43,592 bases of DNA from Apostichopus parvimensis (GCA_000934455.1 KN887370.1:52031-95622), one strand, 5' to 3'. Numbered from the stretch's first letter, positions 21,418-31,938 are shown. Notes: generated from the letters alone by a model not told the origin. Numbers and translations: made by a program.

Positions 21418-22115
21418 ATGAATATGGCCACAACTGCATCTGCAGCAAAACGTACTACTCGCCAAAATCCGGACTCACAAACTGGAGAAATTGTTACCGA
21501 AGTCATTAACGAGCTCTTTCCAGGAAAACCATTTAATGATTTACTCCATGCTACCATCCAACGTGTCATACAGAAACGACTCAATCAAATAGAGAAAGAA
21601 CTAGAAAAACATAAAGAGCGTATCTTTGATTTGGAAAACAAAGCTGATCATCTTAAATTAGAGAACGATCAACTCAGAACAACCATGAAGGCTTGCCAAA
21701 CAGAAAACGACACTCTATGGCATAAAGTAAATGAAATAGAACAATACTCCCGACCAAATTGTGTCAGAGTGTTCGGCATAACTGAGACCTTGGAAGAAAA
21801 AGTCACTCACAAAATTATGACCCTGGCCTAAGAGAAACTTCAAGTAAACCTTCGGACAGAACACATCGATCGGTGTGGCAGAGTCGGGGCGAAATCTGAT
21901 GGACGACCAAGTTTAACTCTTATCAAATCAGATCACAATTCATATACAGTCGTAGAAAATTAAAACACACCGGAATAGTTATCAAGGAGGATCCTACTTA
22001 TATCAATCAATCCCTGTTAAAGGCAGCCCAGGAGCACAAATCTACGTCTAGTACCTGGACAATTGATGGGAATGTATCAGTCTCCATTAATAGAGATGGC
22101 AGAAGTGTCGAATGA
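21418..22115 (+). pseudogene. LINE ORF1 (coiled coil, RRM-like, C-terminal domain), broken
   Basis: Starts at ATG 21418. Residues about 55-110 form a coiled coil (RLNQIEKELEKHKERIFDLE and following heptads), then EQYSRPNCVRVFGI, the start of an RRM-like domain as in L1-type ORF1 proteins. A TAA at about 21829 interrupts the frame, which continues IDRCGRVGAKSDGRPSLTLI. After another stop/frame change, KAAQEHKSTSSTWTIDGNVS and INRDGRSVE precede TGA at 22113-22115. ORF1 proteins bind element RNA as nucleic-acid chaperones. Confidence 0.75.
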
Positions 22116-22200
22116 AAAATCTATCGGACCTACAGAAATTGTAATTATCATCACCATATCGCTGATCGCAACGTTATACCACTTTAACCTATCTATTGTT

Positions 22201-22400
22201 TATAACAATACTCAACACAGTTGCGTAACACACTGGAATGCAGTCCTTTGATTATATACTGTTGTATGGAATGGTGACTCGTCGCTGGAATTGTTTAAGT
22301 TATAAACAGTACTCAACACGGTTGCGTAACACGTACTGGAATGTAGACCTTTGGTTATATTGTTATATGGAATCGTGACTCATCGCTTGAATTGTTTATC
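22201..22400 (+). repeat. Tandem duplication of about 100 bp between ORF1 and ORF2
   Basis: Copies at 22201-22300 and 22301-22400 share TATAA-CA-TACTCAACAC, GTTGCGTAACAC, ACTGGAATG and CGCT-GAATTGTTTA, with about 85-90 percent identity by eye. It lies in the inter-ORF region and may be a duplicated internal promoter or spacer. Confidence 0.8.
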
Positions 22401-22439
22401 TCTTAGTTACTGTATGTTTGTAGTCATTTGCATAGTGTT

Positions 22440-23683
22440 ATTTTGCTTTGGACTTACTGGATTTATTAGTATCGTTACCTTTTTTTTAAGTATTTGTTCT
22501 TCTTGTTTAATGTTTAGTATTAATCACACTGATATATCATTAACTGTCCTTCTCAACTCAAATAACATTGACCATGCTTCTGATTTGGGTGCTGCTAGAG
22601 ATTTAACTAGTAAATATATAGATAATGATAAAACTGCTAACTTTTTTCAATAGGTAAACCTAGTGAAAATTCGAACTTTCTCCATGTAAATATTAGGAGT
22701 CTAAGTAAAAATTATGAAGCTTTATTGCAACTTCTTTTTTCATGCAAGCACAACTTTTCCGTTATTGCTATTTCTGAAACATGGCTGCATGCCACTAGCC
22801 CCGTTGAGCTATTTGATATACCTGGGTATACTTTTATCCACCGGGACCGAAGTTATTCAACCTGTGGAGGAGTGGTTATGTATGTTAATAATTTATTTAC
22901 CTTTTCTGTGTATGATGACATCAGCAGTTCTGTAAATGACAATATCAATATTATTTGTTTCGAATCCGTGTTCTAAAACAAATCAGTAAATGAAGGGGTT
23001 GTTTATCGACCAACCAATGTTAGTATCAATCAATTCAACACTACATTTAATGATTCATTACAATCAGCTGGTGTTTGTTCAAAAACATGCTACACTTTAG
23101 ACGATTTTAATATTAATTTGCTAGAGGTTGATACATACGATTATGTAGCGGATTTTATCAACATGTTATATTCATTTTCTCTGGTACCTACCGTTGATAA
23201 ACCAACTAGGATATCTCCTACATCTGCTACACTCATAGATAATATATTTACTAATGATCACAAACATAATAGCTCATCAGGTATTATTATCTCTGATGTC
23301 AGCGATCACTAACCTATTCGTTTAGTAACGCTGGCTGGTCTCAAAGACAATGTTAAGTCTTATGACTACTCTTTCACAATGAAGCGTAATACTTCTGATA
23401 ATAATATTGACCGTCTTAAACTTCACTGGCGTCAGGTTGACTGGTCTTGTCTTTCAAACGAAGTTGGTGAACCCCTTGTCCATATCTTCAACATTTCGCT
23501 TAGTTCAGGAGTAGTACCTCAAAATTTAAAAATAGCTAAAATCCTGCCACTATATAAATCAGGTGATGTTATAGATGAGAAAAATATAGACCTATTTCTC
23601 TTTTACCCTTTCTTTCCAAGATCCTTGAAAAGTTAGTCTTTAATCGAATTTATTCTTATCTTGCCAAATATATCATAATAAAA
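22440..23683 (+). pseudogene. LINE ORF2: AP endonuclease and start of reverse transcriptase, broken
   Basis: The frame gives FLHVNIRSLSKNYEALLQLL, SVIAISETWLHA, GGVVMYVNN, YRPTNVS, LDDFNINLLEVD, KPTRISPTSATLIDNIFTN and GIIISDVSDH, the ordered blocks of an exonuclease-endonuclease-phosphatase domain. In-frame TAA codons lie at about 22974 and 23310. After HWRQVDWS the sequence jumps to EPLVHIFNISLSSGVVPQNL (RT fingers), so several hundred bases are deleted. A frameshift near 23595 precedes PISLLP and KILEKLVFNRIYSYL, where a Penelope-like element begins. Confidence 0.8.
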
Positions 23684-23748
23684 TAAAACTGTTAGCAAAC
23701 TGCTTATCCACTAGAGAGCCTGTGTAAGGGAATATGTAAAAGTAAGTT

Positions 23749-23787
23749 GGCCTGACGTTACGATCCTAGCAGGATCTTCTTCAAAGG
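23749..23787 (-). ncRNA. Hammerhead-ribozyme-like motif in the Penelope-like 3' region (decayed)
   Basis: Minus strand: TTGAAGA, then the hairpin GATCCT-GCT-AGGATC, then GTAAC and GTCAGG. Compared with the hammerhead core (CUGANGA, stem II, GAAA, then a cleavage triplet), it has one change in each conserved box. Copy 2 has an intact GAAAC but a changed first box. Hammerheads are known in Penelope-like elements. Activity of this copy is unlikely. Confidence 0.45.
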
Positions 23788-24071
23788 CTAAATGACAATT
23801 AACAGTAACAGAAAGGACAAATAATGCACAGAATACAGACAGGTTAAAGAGCATGGTGAACACAAGGAGATAGATGTAAGGGGACTAGTAGACAAGGGAT
23901 GGAGAGAAGAAAGAAAGAAAAGAAAGAAACCAACAGGGGAAGAGGAGAGGTAGGGAATACACTGGAGAATGACATAAAAAGAAATGTGTGGAGAAAAAAG
24001 GGTGAACGAGAGCAATGAGAACAGGAGTGATGGGGGAACAGGGGGAGAAGAAGGGGGGGACAGAATAAAAG

Positions 24072-24479
24072 TTAGTCATGTCCTTCCTGAATGTTGAGCC
24101 CATGAGGTTGAATGGTGCGAAGGCGTTGCATCCAAAGCCTCTTTCTGCTGATTCGTACTAAGTCAGGACGGCTACCTAAGGATTCAATCCCCTGTAGGGA
24201 CATGTCGTTAATGGTATGGTTGGGAAGGTTAAAGTGTTCTCCAACTGGGGTATCAGTCTTCATGGTGTTGACTGTGGATCTGTGACCATAGAATCGCTTC
24301 TTGAGGGTAGTTTTGGTTTCGCCAACATACTGGGTGCCGCAAACTCTACAAGAGATCAGAAAGATGACATTAGTGGTTCTGAAAGTGATGTGAACATTAG
24401 TCTTGTGTGTGGAGTGCATGCTGTGGCTGGTGATGGAATTGGATTCAACAATGTGGTGGCTGCAGATGATGCATCTCAA
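24072..24479 (-). CDS. Penelope-like element GIY-YIG endonuclease domain (partial)
   Basis: The open frame starts inside the element. A Cys-rich stretch (CIICSHHIVES) precedes NVIFLISCRVCGTQYVGETK and LKKRFYGHRS. This matches the variant GIY-YIG domain of Penelope-like elements: the I-F-L/QYVGE strands, then K-R and H. GTQYVGET holds the YIG-equivalent. The domain nicks target DNA for priming. The reverse transcriptase is missing upstream, so the product would be an isolated nuclease fragment. Confidence 0.8.
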   Translation of the reverse strand: MRCIICSHHIVESNSITSHSMHSTHKTNVHITFRTTNVIFLISCRVCGTQYVGETKTTLKKRFYGHRSTVNTMKTDTPVGEHFNLPNHTINDMSLQGIESLGSRPDLVRISRKRLWMQRLRTIQPHGLNIQEGHD

Positions 24480-24548
24480 AGTACGATCACATTTGAAAGT
24501 ACCAAGCTAAATGGGTGTAGGCGATGGTGGATTTTTCAGGGACGGCTC

Positions 24549-24581
24549 GTTGGAGTCTATTCTCCAACGATAGACTCCAAC
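24549..24581. repeat. Terminal hairpin at the truncated 5' end of Penelope-like copy 1
   Basis: Perfect 11-bp arms GTTGGAGTCTA (24549-24559) and TAGACTCCAAC (24571-24581) with an 11-base loop. Confidence 0.8.
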
Positions 24582-24604
24582 CTGGTTGACAATCGCTGAG
24601 CCAT

Positions 24605-24847
24605 GTTTTTTTAACTGAAAAAAATATAAGTGTCATCGGCAAATAATATGAAAGAAAGAATTGTTGAAGTTGGCTGAATATCATTAATATAAATGAGAAA
24701 AAGTAGAGGACCAAGAACAGACCCTTGGGGAACTCCACATGTAATTGAATTTATGTTAGAACAGCTAGACTTAAACGTTACAAACTGTTGTCTATTACTC
24801 GGGTATCTAGAAAACTAATTTAAAACAGTCCTTCTAATACCATAATG
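24605..24847 (-). pseudogene. Inverted LINE reverse-transcriptase segment
   Basis: On the minus strand: LSHYGIRRTVLN, then YPSNRQQFVTFK, CGVPQGSVLGPLLFLIYIND and FADDTYIFFS, with frame changes. These are RT palm motifs, with FADDT carrying the catalytic Asp pair. In LINE order this piece belongs directly before the plus-strand segment at 24848, so it is flipped in place. Confidence 0.8.
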
Positions 24848-25485
24848 AGAAAGTATCTGTTTGGTTTCGGGCTAATAAATTTTCTTTAAACATTGATAAA
24901 ACAAACTTTATGATTTTTCGTCCTTACCAAAAAGCGGTCTGCGATATAAATATAACGATTGATAATCAGCTGACTTATAATGTTAGCACTACTAAATTCC
25001 TTGGTGTGATAATTGATAATCATATGAATTGGAAGCCACATATTCATAAAGTACAAACTTATGTTGCTAGAAATGTAGGTGTGATGTATAAAATTAAATC
25101 ATTTACTCCAAATAATATTCTACTTTCTATTTATAAAACTTTAATAATTCCTCATCTTCATTATTGTGCTATATCCTGGGCAAAGTCTTCTTCCAATAAA
25201 GTAAACTCCCTCTTTCTCCTACAAAAAAAGAGCTGTAAGAATAATTTGTATTATTTAAAGAGCTTAACTTACTGACAATTTTTGACATTTATCATGATCA
25301 GTTGGTATTTTTATGTTCAAGTGGCGGGAAAACTAGTTTCAACAAAGTTTTCATCTCTATGTTTACTCCTACCATATATTACAATCCATGACCATAATAC
25401 CAGACAACAATTTAATTTATTTCGTAAACATACCTATTCTGCAACATCACAACTAAAACGGTCTTTATTAAATAAGCACGTGTAA
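24848..25485 (+). pseudogene. LINE reverse-transcriptase C-terminal segment
   Basis: The plus-strand frame begins VSVWFRANKFSLNIDKTNFM, continues TTKFLGVIIDNHMNWKPHI, then LLSIYKTLIIPHLHYCAISW, and stops at about 25275. The remaining thumb region continues in other frames (HDHNTRQQFNLF, LKRSLLNKHV) up to 25485. It belongs to the same family as the ORF1/ORF2 pieces upstream, by motif order and style, although it may be a separate insertion. Confidence 0.75.
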
Positions 25486-25494
25486 AGACGGTGG

Positions 25495-25818
25495 CAGTGG
25501 CGTAGGAAGGTACTTTTGAGTGGGGGGGGTGGCTGAAGACTGATGGCCGGCCTGGGGGAGGGGTCTAAGGTTAGGGGTATCCCCCTCCCCTTTGGAATTT
25601 TTTTGCATTTCCAGGTGGCCTCAGATGCAATTTAGTGCAATATAGCACACTTCAATACCCGGCCACTCCATTTTGTAAATAATTTTGCATTTTCACATGG
25701 CCTTAGATGCAATTTGGTGCTCCAAATGAGATTTTTTTCTCATTTGGAAATGAAAAAGGGGTTTTCTGACTTGCGGAGCGGGGCGCAACCCCCCCAGCCC
25801 CCGGTTCCTACGCCCTTG
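25495..25818. mobile_element. hAT-type MITE with perfect 8-bp target duplication
   Basis: Ends CAGTGGCGTAGGAAGG (25495) and GGTTCCTACGCCCTTG (to 25818), flanked on both sides by GACGGTGG (25487-25494 and 25819-25826). Inside, two related blocks (TTTTGCATTTCCAGGTGGCC near 25601 and TTTTGCATTTTCACATGGCC near 25683) form an imperfect tandem repeat. There is no coding capacity. Confidence 0.9.
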
Positions 25819-25826
25819 GACGGTGG

Positions 25827-26835
25827 TAATTAAAGGCTGTGCTTGTTCTTGGCAGGACGTTACTAGTGGGTTTCCACAAGGGTCTCAGTTGGGTCCCTTG
25901 TTGTTTGTTGCCTATATAAATGATATCGACGGAGATATTTTCTGTACAGCTAAGAAGTTTGCTGATGACACCGATTTGTATTCTGAGGTCTCTTCCAAAA
26001 GCGATTCTGTGAAGTTTCAAACGGATTTTGATAAGGGTTTTTTCCTGGTATCAGGGATGGGAAATGCTTTTTAATATTGATAAATGCAAGGTAATGCACA
26101 TTGGTAGTAGTAACGAGAAGTATACCTACAATCTTAATGGTGTGGAGTTACAGGATGTCTCTGTTGAAAGTAGTTATCTACATTGAATCATCTCTGTAAC
26201 GTTCTAAACATTGTCTTGAAGCTGCTAAAAGAGGTAATAGGGTTTTAGGTATGATCAAGAGGAACTTCAGTTTTCTGAAAGAGGACATCGTAGTTAGGAT
26301 TTATAAGCAGTTGGTTAGGCCTCATCTGGAGTATGCTGTGCAGGCTTGGAATCCATATTTTGGATAAGGAAGTACTTGAAAAGGTCCAGAGGAGGGCTAC
26401 TATGATGATTAGTTCCTTAAAGAGTGTTCCTTATTATAGGCGGTTACAACTGTTGAATCTCACCGCACTGGAGCTTAGGAGGTTACGTGGGGACTGGATT
26501 CAAGTTTTCAAGATTGTGTTTGGTTTCGAAAATTTATCCTTTACCGACCTTTTCATGTATGCTAATAGTAGTTGTACCAGGGGTCATTGTTTTAAACTCC
26601 AAAAGTCGCAAAGTAGGATTAATATTCGGCATAAATTAGGTTGTGAATAAGTGGAACGGTTTGCCTGAGAAAGTTGTACTTGCAAGAAGTGTCAATAGGT
26701 TTAAGAATGCTTTGGACAAGCACTTTAAGCATTGTTATAGGGTCTAAATGTTTGTGTCTTCAGTTTTTTTTCTCTCTCCTATAGGGTCCTTGATGGGGAC
26801 TTGAGTGTCCCTCCTGATCCTTTTTTTCTACTAAA
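25827..26835 (+). mobile_element. 5'-truncated CR1/L2-like LINE, second copy
   Basis: The plus strand gives SGFPQGSQLGPLLFVAYIND, IFCTAKKFADDTDLYSE, then, with frame changes, YLHIESSL-like, GNRVLGMIKRNFSFL, LVRPHLEYAVQAWNPYF, EKVQRRATMMISSLKS and LRRLRGDWIQVFKIV. It ends with GGGACTTGAGTGTCCCTC and CTACTAAACTAA. It is the same family as the minus-strand copy at 13425-14215, with more RT sequence kept but more frame damage. Confidence 0.85.
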
Positions 26836-26839
26836 CTAA

Positions 26840-27042
26840 TCTAAAGATTCTAGTGTCTTTTCCTATGTTTAGGTGTATTTTGGTGAGCTTGATAAGCTCT
26901 GCTTCTGCCTGGTTTCCCCTACTTCACATCATTTGTATATATCAATTGTTTAATTCCTATGGAATTTATTTGTATTGTATATTCAAATTTAATATGTTCA
27001 CTTTGTTTATGTTATGGTGAAGTGGAAATAAATAGTTTTTAA
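26840..27042 (+). other. Possible 3' UTR of the interrupted LINE
   Basis: The text GTGAGCTTGATAAGCTCTGC and the closing TGGTGAAGTGGAAATAAATA resemble LINE 3' ends. It would belong to the LINE whose RT ends at 25485, separated from it by the MITE and the second LINE. This is inference from position and style only. Confidence 0.4.
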
Positions 27043-27255
27043 TTTCAAATGTTACTCTTTTCCTTCATGTTGAAGTAGACGTAACAACTGATGGCATTGA
27101 GTAATTCTACGGTGTCCGCATCAGTAAATACAGAATCTAAATTATGAAAATATATATATAAACCGAAATAATTAATTTTACCAGGAGGCATGAAACAACC
27201 AGGGGAAGAATGGGGAGAACGATATGCCATGGAATTAGCAGTGAAAATAAACTCT

Positions 27256-27413
27256 TTAATCCAATAAATATTTATTGACATGCTCATTGCATGGCTCCGG
27301 TTGGTCATCCTGGCTCAAAGTGGCGGATCTGGTGGGACAGGCAGGGGCCGATTCCTCTGCATAACCTGAAGGAGGCCCAGATTTGATGTTTTCATCAGAC
27401 GAAATATCCTCGA
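27256..27413 (-). other. Possible terminal coding exon, unknown gene
   Basis: After an acceptor-like ATATATTTCACAG the frame reads FEDISSDENIKSGPPSGYAE and on to TAA at 27256-27258, with AATAAA overlapping the last codons. The acidic, low-complexity protein matches no family I know. An open stretch around 27605-27800 (-) (HPTVGEVSEPQSTRGEEAPG) could be an upstream exon. Both could be chance. Confidence 0.25.
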
Positions 27414-28320
27414 AAACTGTGAAATATATTTTCATCAAATGTGTGATTGGTCTACTCTTCGATTATCATGAACAAGTCCGAGCGGTTATCGAAAAATGAG
27501 ATGTCTCGCCCCAAGCACCTCCTCCATGACTACCTTTATTTGTCGCTATGATCAATATGGATGGTCATTGATTTTGCACTGGAATTGGGATCGATTTAAT
27601 ATGGGATGATATCCTTGACAGATGAGTGAATGATGTTTGGAAAATGCACAATTCCGAGCTTGCCCTGGGTACCAGTTTCCGTAAAAACGCCCTGGCCTAA
27701 CTTATCTTCGCCCGGTGCTTCCTCACCGCGTGTAGATTGAGGTTCTGAAACTTCACCCACGGTAGGGTGTCTTTGGACCCTGTCGTAGATAATGGTTCTG
27801 GAATAATGAAAGGTTTGCTAGCTCTATAGGTTATGCTGATACTTGACAAGTTCATTTTGTAGTTATCGGTATGGCTATAGAGTGGGAACTGAATCAAGAC
27901 AATTGAACGACCCATAGGCCAATATATGTTCCATGAGCAAAACCTTGCTCAAGCAGCCTGAGATTGAAAATCAATCAGTATATTTTCATGACTAAATCAG
28001 CAACGCATTCGAAAGGAACATTTTGCTAATTGAAAAATTATCCAGGAAGCACAACGTTTTTCAGCACTGCTAAGTGCTAAAGGTGGAGTTGTTTATCCTT
28101 GTTTTCGCAGTCTGCTATTAATTAGTAGCCAAAAAATTAGTAGAATCACCCACCAAGTGCCGTGGGAGTTGATAATTAGGTGTTAGGCATATTCGAACTC
28201 ATTGTACACATGCGCAGAGGTGTTACACGAAACGTACTTTGGGCGTTTCTGGAAATACTTTTGCTATTCGCGGCCATATCCGTTCACAAGATGTCCAATG
28301 CGGAATAGTGAGGATTGTGA

Positions 28321-28391
28321 GGAAGTGTTAGCTCAGTGGTAAACGCAAATGCCTTTCAATCATATAGGTCCCAAGTTCGAGTCACTCCAAG
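28321..28391 (+). promoter_or_regulatory. RNA polymerase III internal promoter (A and B boxes) of the SINE
   Basis: A box near 28327-28341, B box near 28373-28387. The anticodon-arm region (GCCTTTCAATCATATAGGT) pairs poorly, so a functional tRNA is unlikely. Confidence 0.65.
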
Positions 28392-28591
28392 ATTAGTGTA
28401 TATCGTCCAGCCTCAAAATTGTTGACAATTGACAATTCATAAACATGGACGTTAAAATATGGATCTAAGAGACTGACTTCGGTCAGCTTGAAGCTTTGAT
28501 ACGCCAATGATGGTTTCTTTGCAAGTTCCTGATTGCAGGTGGATCTAAAATACATACATACATACACACATACATACATACAAATATACAT
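28321..28591 (+). mobile_element. tRNA-derived SINE
   Basis: A tRNA-like head with A box TTAGCTCAGTGGTAAA and B box AAGTTCGAGTCACTCC (28321-28391) is followed by a unique body (to about 28500), a conserved tail (CGCCAATGATGGTTTCTTTG, then GGATCTAAAA) and an (ATAC)n run at 28550-28591. The tail recurs inverted at 11481-11550, so this is a dispersed family. It depends on a LINE for mobility and would be transcribed by RNA polymerase III. Confidence 0.75.
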
Positions 28592-28599
28592 ATGCCCTG

Positions 28600-28775
28600 G
28601 CGATCTGCAACGCATCCTGAACGAAACTGAAGTAGGGTGATTGTTACGGGCTTCTTCACTGCTCACAATGATAATATCTCTATCCAAGAGTAAAGAAGCT
28701 CCTTTTATTACCCATTCCTCCGCGTAACGCTCTTGCTGCTTCATCTTCTCGAAATGTCTGGTGTTTGAGAGCTGG
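28600..28775 (-). pseudogene. OTU-like cysteine protease fragment
   Basis: The minus-strand frame reads RHFEKMKQQERYAEEWVIKG, then ASLLLDRDIIIVSSEEARNN and HPTSVS. This resembles the middle of OTU domains (G-W/YA-E--I-A-A--L--DI-I-S). The catalytic Cys region should lie upstream, but a stop is met within a few codons of Arg-Asp-Arg-Gln, and the downstream His region is replaced by the SINE. OTU domains occur in host deubiquitinases and in several transposon families. This is a short remnant. Confidence 0.45.
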
Positions 28776-28799
28776 CGGTCTCTTTAAGCTCGATTTTTA

Positions 28800-30540
28800 C
28801 AGGATCAGTGTCATCCTTCATGTAGAGGTACATGCAAATAGAGTTAATAAAAAAGGGTATTCAGCTGTTATCCTGTTACAGTCCTGAGTGGAATCAATTT
28901 ATTTATTTTTATTCTATGACTTGGAAAATCAATGAACATATACACCGTCCCATATACATAGAGATATACACATAACATATGCATACAGACAAGAAATATA
29001 ACTGCAACAACGAAACTGAACATGTTTCAAGACTGGTGGAGGTGGTTTAAGCAGTCATCAATCATCAATGTCAACTTGGAACCCATGTCATATACCAACC
29101 CTCTGTACATGTCCACTCAATATCAAGTGTACTCACTTCACATGCTGTGCCTTTTCAAGTGACATTTTAAAATAATGTTATAGTTTCAGTCGAATAGTTA
29201 AATGAAATAAAATCATGTACCCTCACCAAATACTGAACAAACTCCACTGCATATCGTCTCAGAAGACGTGTCTGTTCATTTGGCGACTGTTTGTCGTTAT
29301 ACTTGTTGATTCCCAACTTAGGAAATTGCGCAACCTATGAAAGAGGATTACCCTCCTTTTCAATATCGAAAAATTGCATACAATAGGTAAAAACAAAACA
29401 TTCTCAGAAACATGGCGTTGGGAATGAAAAATGTCATTCGATCGAATTCGGAAAAAAAACTACGGCATCCGATTCAATCGAAGCGGACATGATAGGATGA
29501 ATGCAGGTTCGAAACTGATAGGAAAAGGGGCCGAAACAGGAGGCAGGCAGGACACATTGTACTTCATCGTGCATAGTCCATTCTTTCTCACGTTCACAAA
29601 TAGCAATTTGGAAGAGAGGAGGAGGAGGTTTGGGCGGCAGTGATCTGACAGGTTTCCTCACCACACCGTACTGGCTTTCAGAATTGGTGTCATCGTAACA
29701 ACTTAGCGCACCTGGTATAACAAGCTGTCATAACGAATCACATCACAATACGTCCTCGAAAGTGTACTGCGGTCGATGTGTTTTAAAAGATTAACCGAGT
29801 TTAGGGAAGTTTTGCAGAATTCTGTAGCCGATCATTTTGTCGAATGCTGATGCCAATTAACTTTTTGCAGCATGTTTAGCACAACTAGTCCATCAAAATA
29901 GACAACATATAGCATATTACGAAGAAAAAAATATTACCATAGCAGTACAAGTCAATGGGATAATGCGATATGATTTTCGGGGGAGCCCCTGGCAATTGTG
30001 TTGCCGCTTTGAAAGATTTTACCGTTTAGAATTTCAATAAGAATTCAATGAAATAATTTTTGGTTTGCAGGAGGGAGTGCTAGGGAGTTACGGAGTTTAC
30101 CTTACCCCCCCCCCCTCTTAAAAAAAATGATCCAAAATGGCGGGAAAAAACGGAAAATTCATGTTATATATATATATTCCATTAGAAGCCCAATCCCGAC
30201 CTATCCCGCACAAATCGGGAAGAACGGGTTAATTTACGCGTACAAGCTTTACTACCCTGCAATTTGCCTCTAGGCTTTCCTTCAAAGTTTACGACATGTT
30301 ATGTAAATGACATGAATTGAAATATATTTGTTTTATCAATTCAAATAATATTGTCTTCGCGAAATACACACATTTCTATCATTTTATAGTTGACATAATT
30401 ATACAAGAGTGACTTGCTCTGTACGATCTAGTTTGATTGTGTGTATAAATATATGAGTAACAACTACCTAACTTACACACGGCGCTTGGTGCAAACTGTA
30501 CCGTACCGGCCAGTGTTTCCACTTCCCAGTAACTAGCTGA
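28800..30540. other. Intergenic DNA, no gene seen
   Basis: No supported exon. A poly-C run lies near 30105-30115. Open frames at 29431-29664 on both strands overlap and show no motif. Confidence 0.45.
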
Positions 30541-30544
30541 TAGT

Positions 30545-30808
30545 TTATATGGGAGGGGCGTGTGCAGAGAGGGGAGGGGCGGACCCCCTGCTAAAAAGGC
30601 TAAGTACGAAAACGCTAAATAATGAAAATAAATTGACTTAAAAATTGTCAAAATATTGCACCATTTTGCATCTAAGCACACTTCCTTAATAAACCAATCT
30701 CTCCAAGGGGAGGAGACAACCCCTCCCCTTACACACTGCTCCCAGGACGGCGATCACTACATTTCATCAAACCCCCTGCTGCGGAAATTTCTGCACGCGC
30801 CCATGGAA
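30545..30808. repeat. MITE-like segment with inverted ends
   Basis: ATGGGAGGGGCGTGTGCAGA at the left is mirrored by the right end (read back as CCATGGGCGCGTGCAGAAAT). The middle (about 30655-30755) shares GCACCATTTTGCATCTAAGC and GGACGGCGATCAC with the element at 554-1576. No target duplication was found, so boundaries are approximate. Confidence 0.5.
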
Positions 30809-30849
30809 GGAATACGCGGCCTCACATATATTTCAGGAAACTTGTAATC

Positions 30850-31690
30850 GGATGTACTATTAGGGAAATTTAATACACGTGTCAGGAAATCAGTTTTGAA
30901 AATTTGGAAACACTGGCACCGACCATGCATAGTATAATAACATTACTCCCTAGGAATTAGTCTCGATAATTGTAACTTTATGAAACAGGCCTAATTTAAT
31001 ACATAACCTAGCCTTGCAGTTTACCGTTAAAATAAAATTTGCCACTTTTTTAGTTTAAAAATCAATTTAGGTCAATCACTGGTATTTCTAGCTAATTACA
31101 GTAGCTGAAATATATATTTATCTTTAGGACCCTGTCCTTGACAGAAATCGTTTTGGAGGGCAATTGGCTAGCTTAGGCTTAATTTGTATTTGAATCTGTA
31201 TAGCATAGGCTATGTGTGGCAATGGGCTTTTCATAGCCTAACGCTAGTCTAAGTAGGCTATAGCCTACTAAGACTATAGCCTATATGTTAAAAACTGAAG
31301 GCCAAGATATAATTTATAGTAACTGTATAGCAATGCCAGCTAGGCGCTTATAACTGGTACGGATATGGACCTACATTATGCAAGGGCTACATTGTGGGGC
31401 TATCCGATTGCATAGGCAAACTCCCACGGAAGCAACCTCAGGAATTATGCGTGTAAAATGTATCAATGTGTCATAATGTTGCTTTCACAGTCATGGGTCT
31501 CTTTGATAGCTGCATGCATCACATCAATTTAGTATGCCTAATACAGCAGTGAAGTAAATAACTTACTGATCTCTTCTTATCTGTCATTGTGCTATAGTTA
31601 CTAACATGTGATACAGATGATTTTCAGCGCCTCACGTGTTTTCGAAGTGTCCCGCAACTTGCTCAAAACTACCGTAATATTTCGCGCCCT
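30850..31690. other. AGGCCTA-rich intergenic DNA
   Basis: Variants of TAGGCTATAGCCTA and TAGCCTA recur between about 31010 and 31330. No coding sequence seen. Confidence 0.5.
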
Positions 31691-31702
31691 CTGACATGTA
31701 GG

Positions 31703-31938
31703 CAGTGTGACCACTCCTTGGGATTTTTCCGAAGATCTTGGGATTTCGTGGTATGTCTTTTCGTGGGATGTCTTAGCATCATGGGATTTTTCTCTGGAAA
31801 TAGGGAAGATCTTGGGATTTTCATCCCTTGATATCGCTAGATATTGCTAGATATCCATGCAGTACAGTGTCCTTGGGACTTCTTGTGATTTTTCGGGGTC
31901 TGATCTTGGGAAATTGCAAAATCGGAGTAATCACCATG
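31703..31938. mobile_element. MITE with perfect 8-bp target duplication
   Basis: Ends CAGTGTGACCACTCC (31703) and GGAGTAATCACCATG (to 31938) form an imperfect inverted repeat. They are flanked by CATGTAGG at 31695-31702 and 31939-31946. The interior is built from repeated CTTGGGATTT phrases. The 8-bp duplication and CA...TG ends suggest hAT-type mobilisation. Confidence 0.85.

Larger units (their letters stand above)
23683..24581 (-). mobile_element. Penelope-like element, 5'-truncated copy 1
   Basis: The minus strand carries the C-terminal GIY-YIG endonuclease region of a Penelope-like element and its 3' tail. The shared 3' region with copy 2 (38074-38618) includes CTCTCTAGTGGATAAGCAGT and ends in TTTTATTTTAT. 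The 5' end is truncated and begins with a hairpin (24549-24581). Confidence 0.85.

Noticed and set aside
23788-24103. Ser/Pro/Phe-rich minus-strand frames
   Set aside because: They fall in the pyrimidine-rich 3' untranslated part of the Penelope-like element.
28321-28391. Functional tRNA gene
   Set aside because: A and B boxes are present, but the acceptor and anticodon stems pair poorly and the sequence continues into a SINE body.
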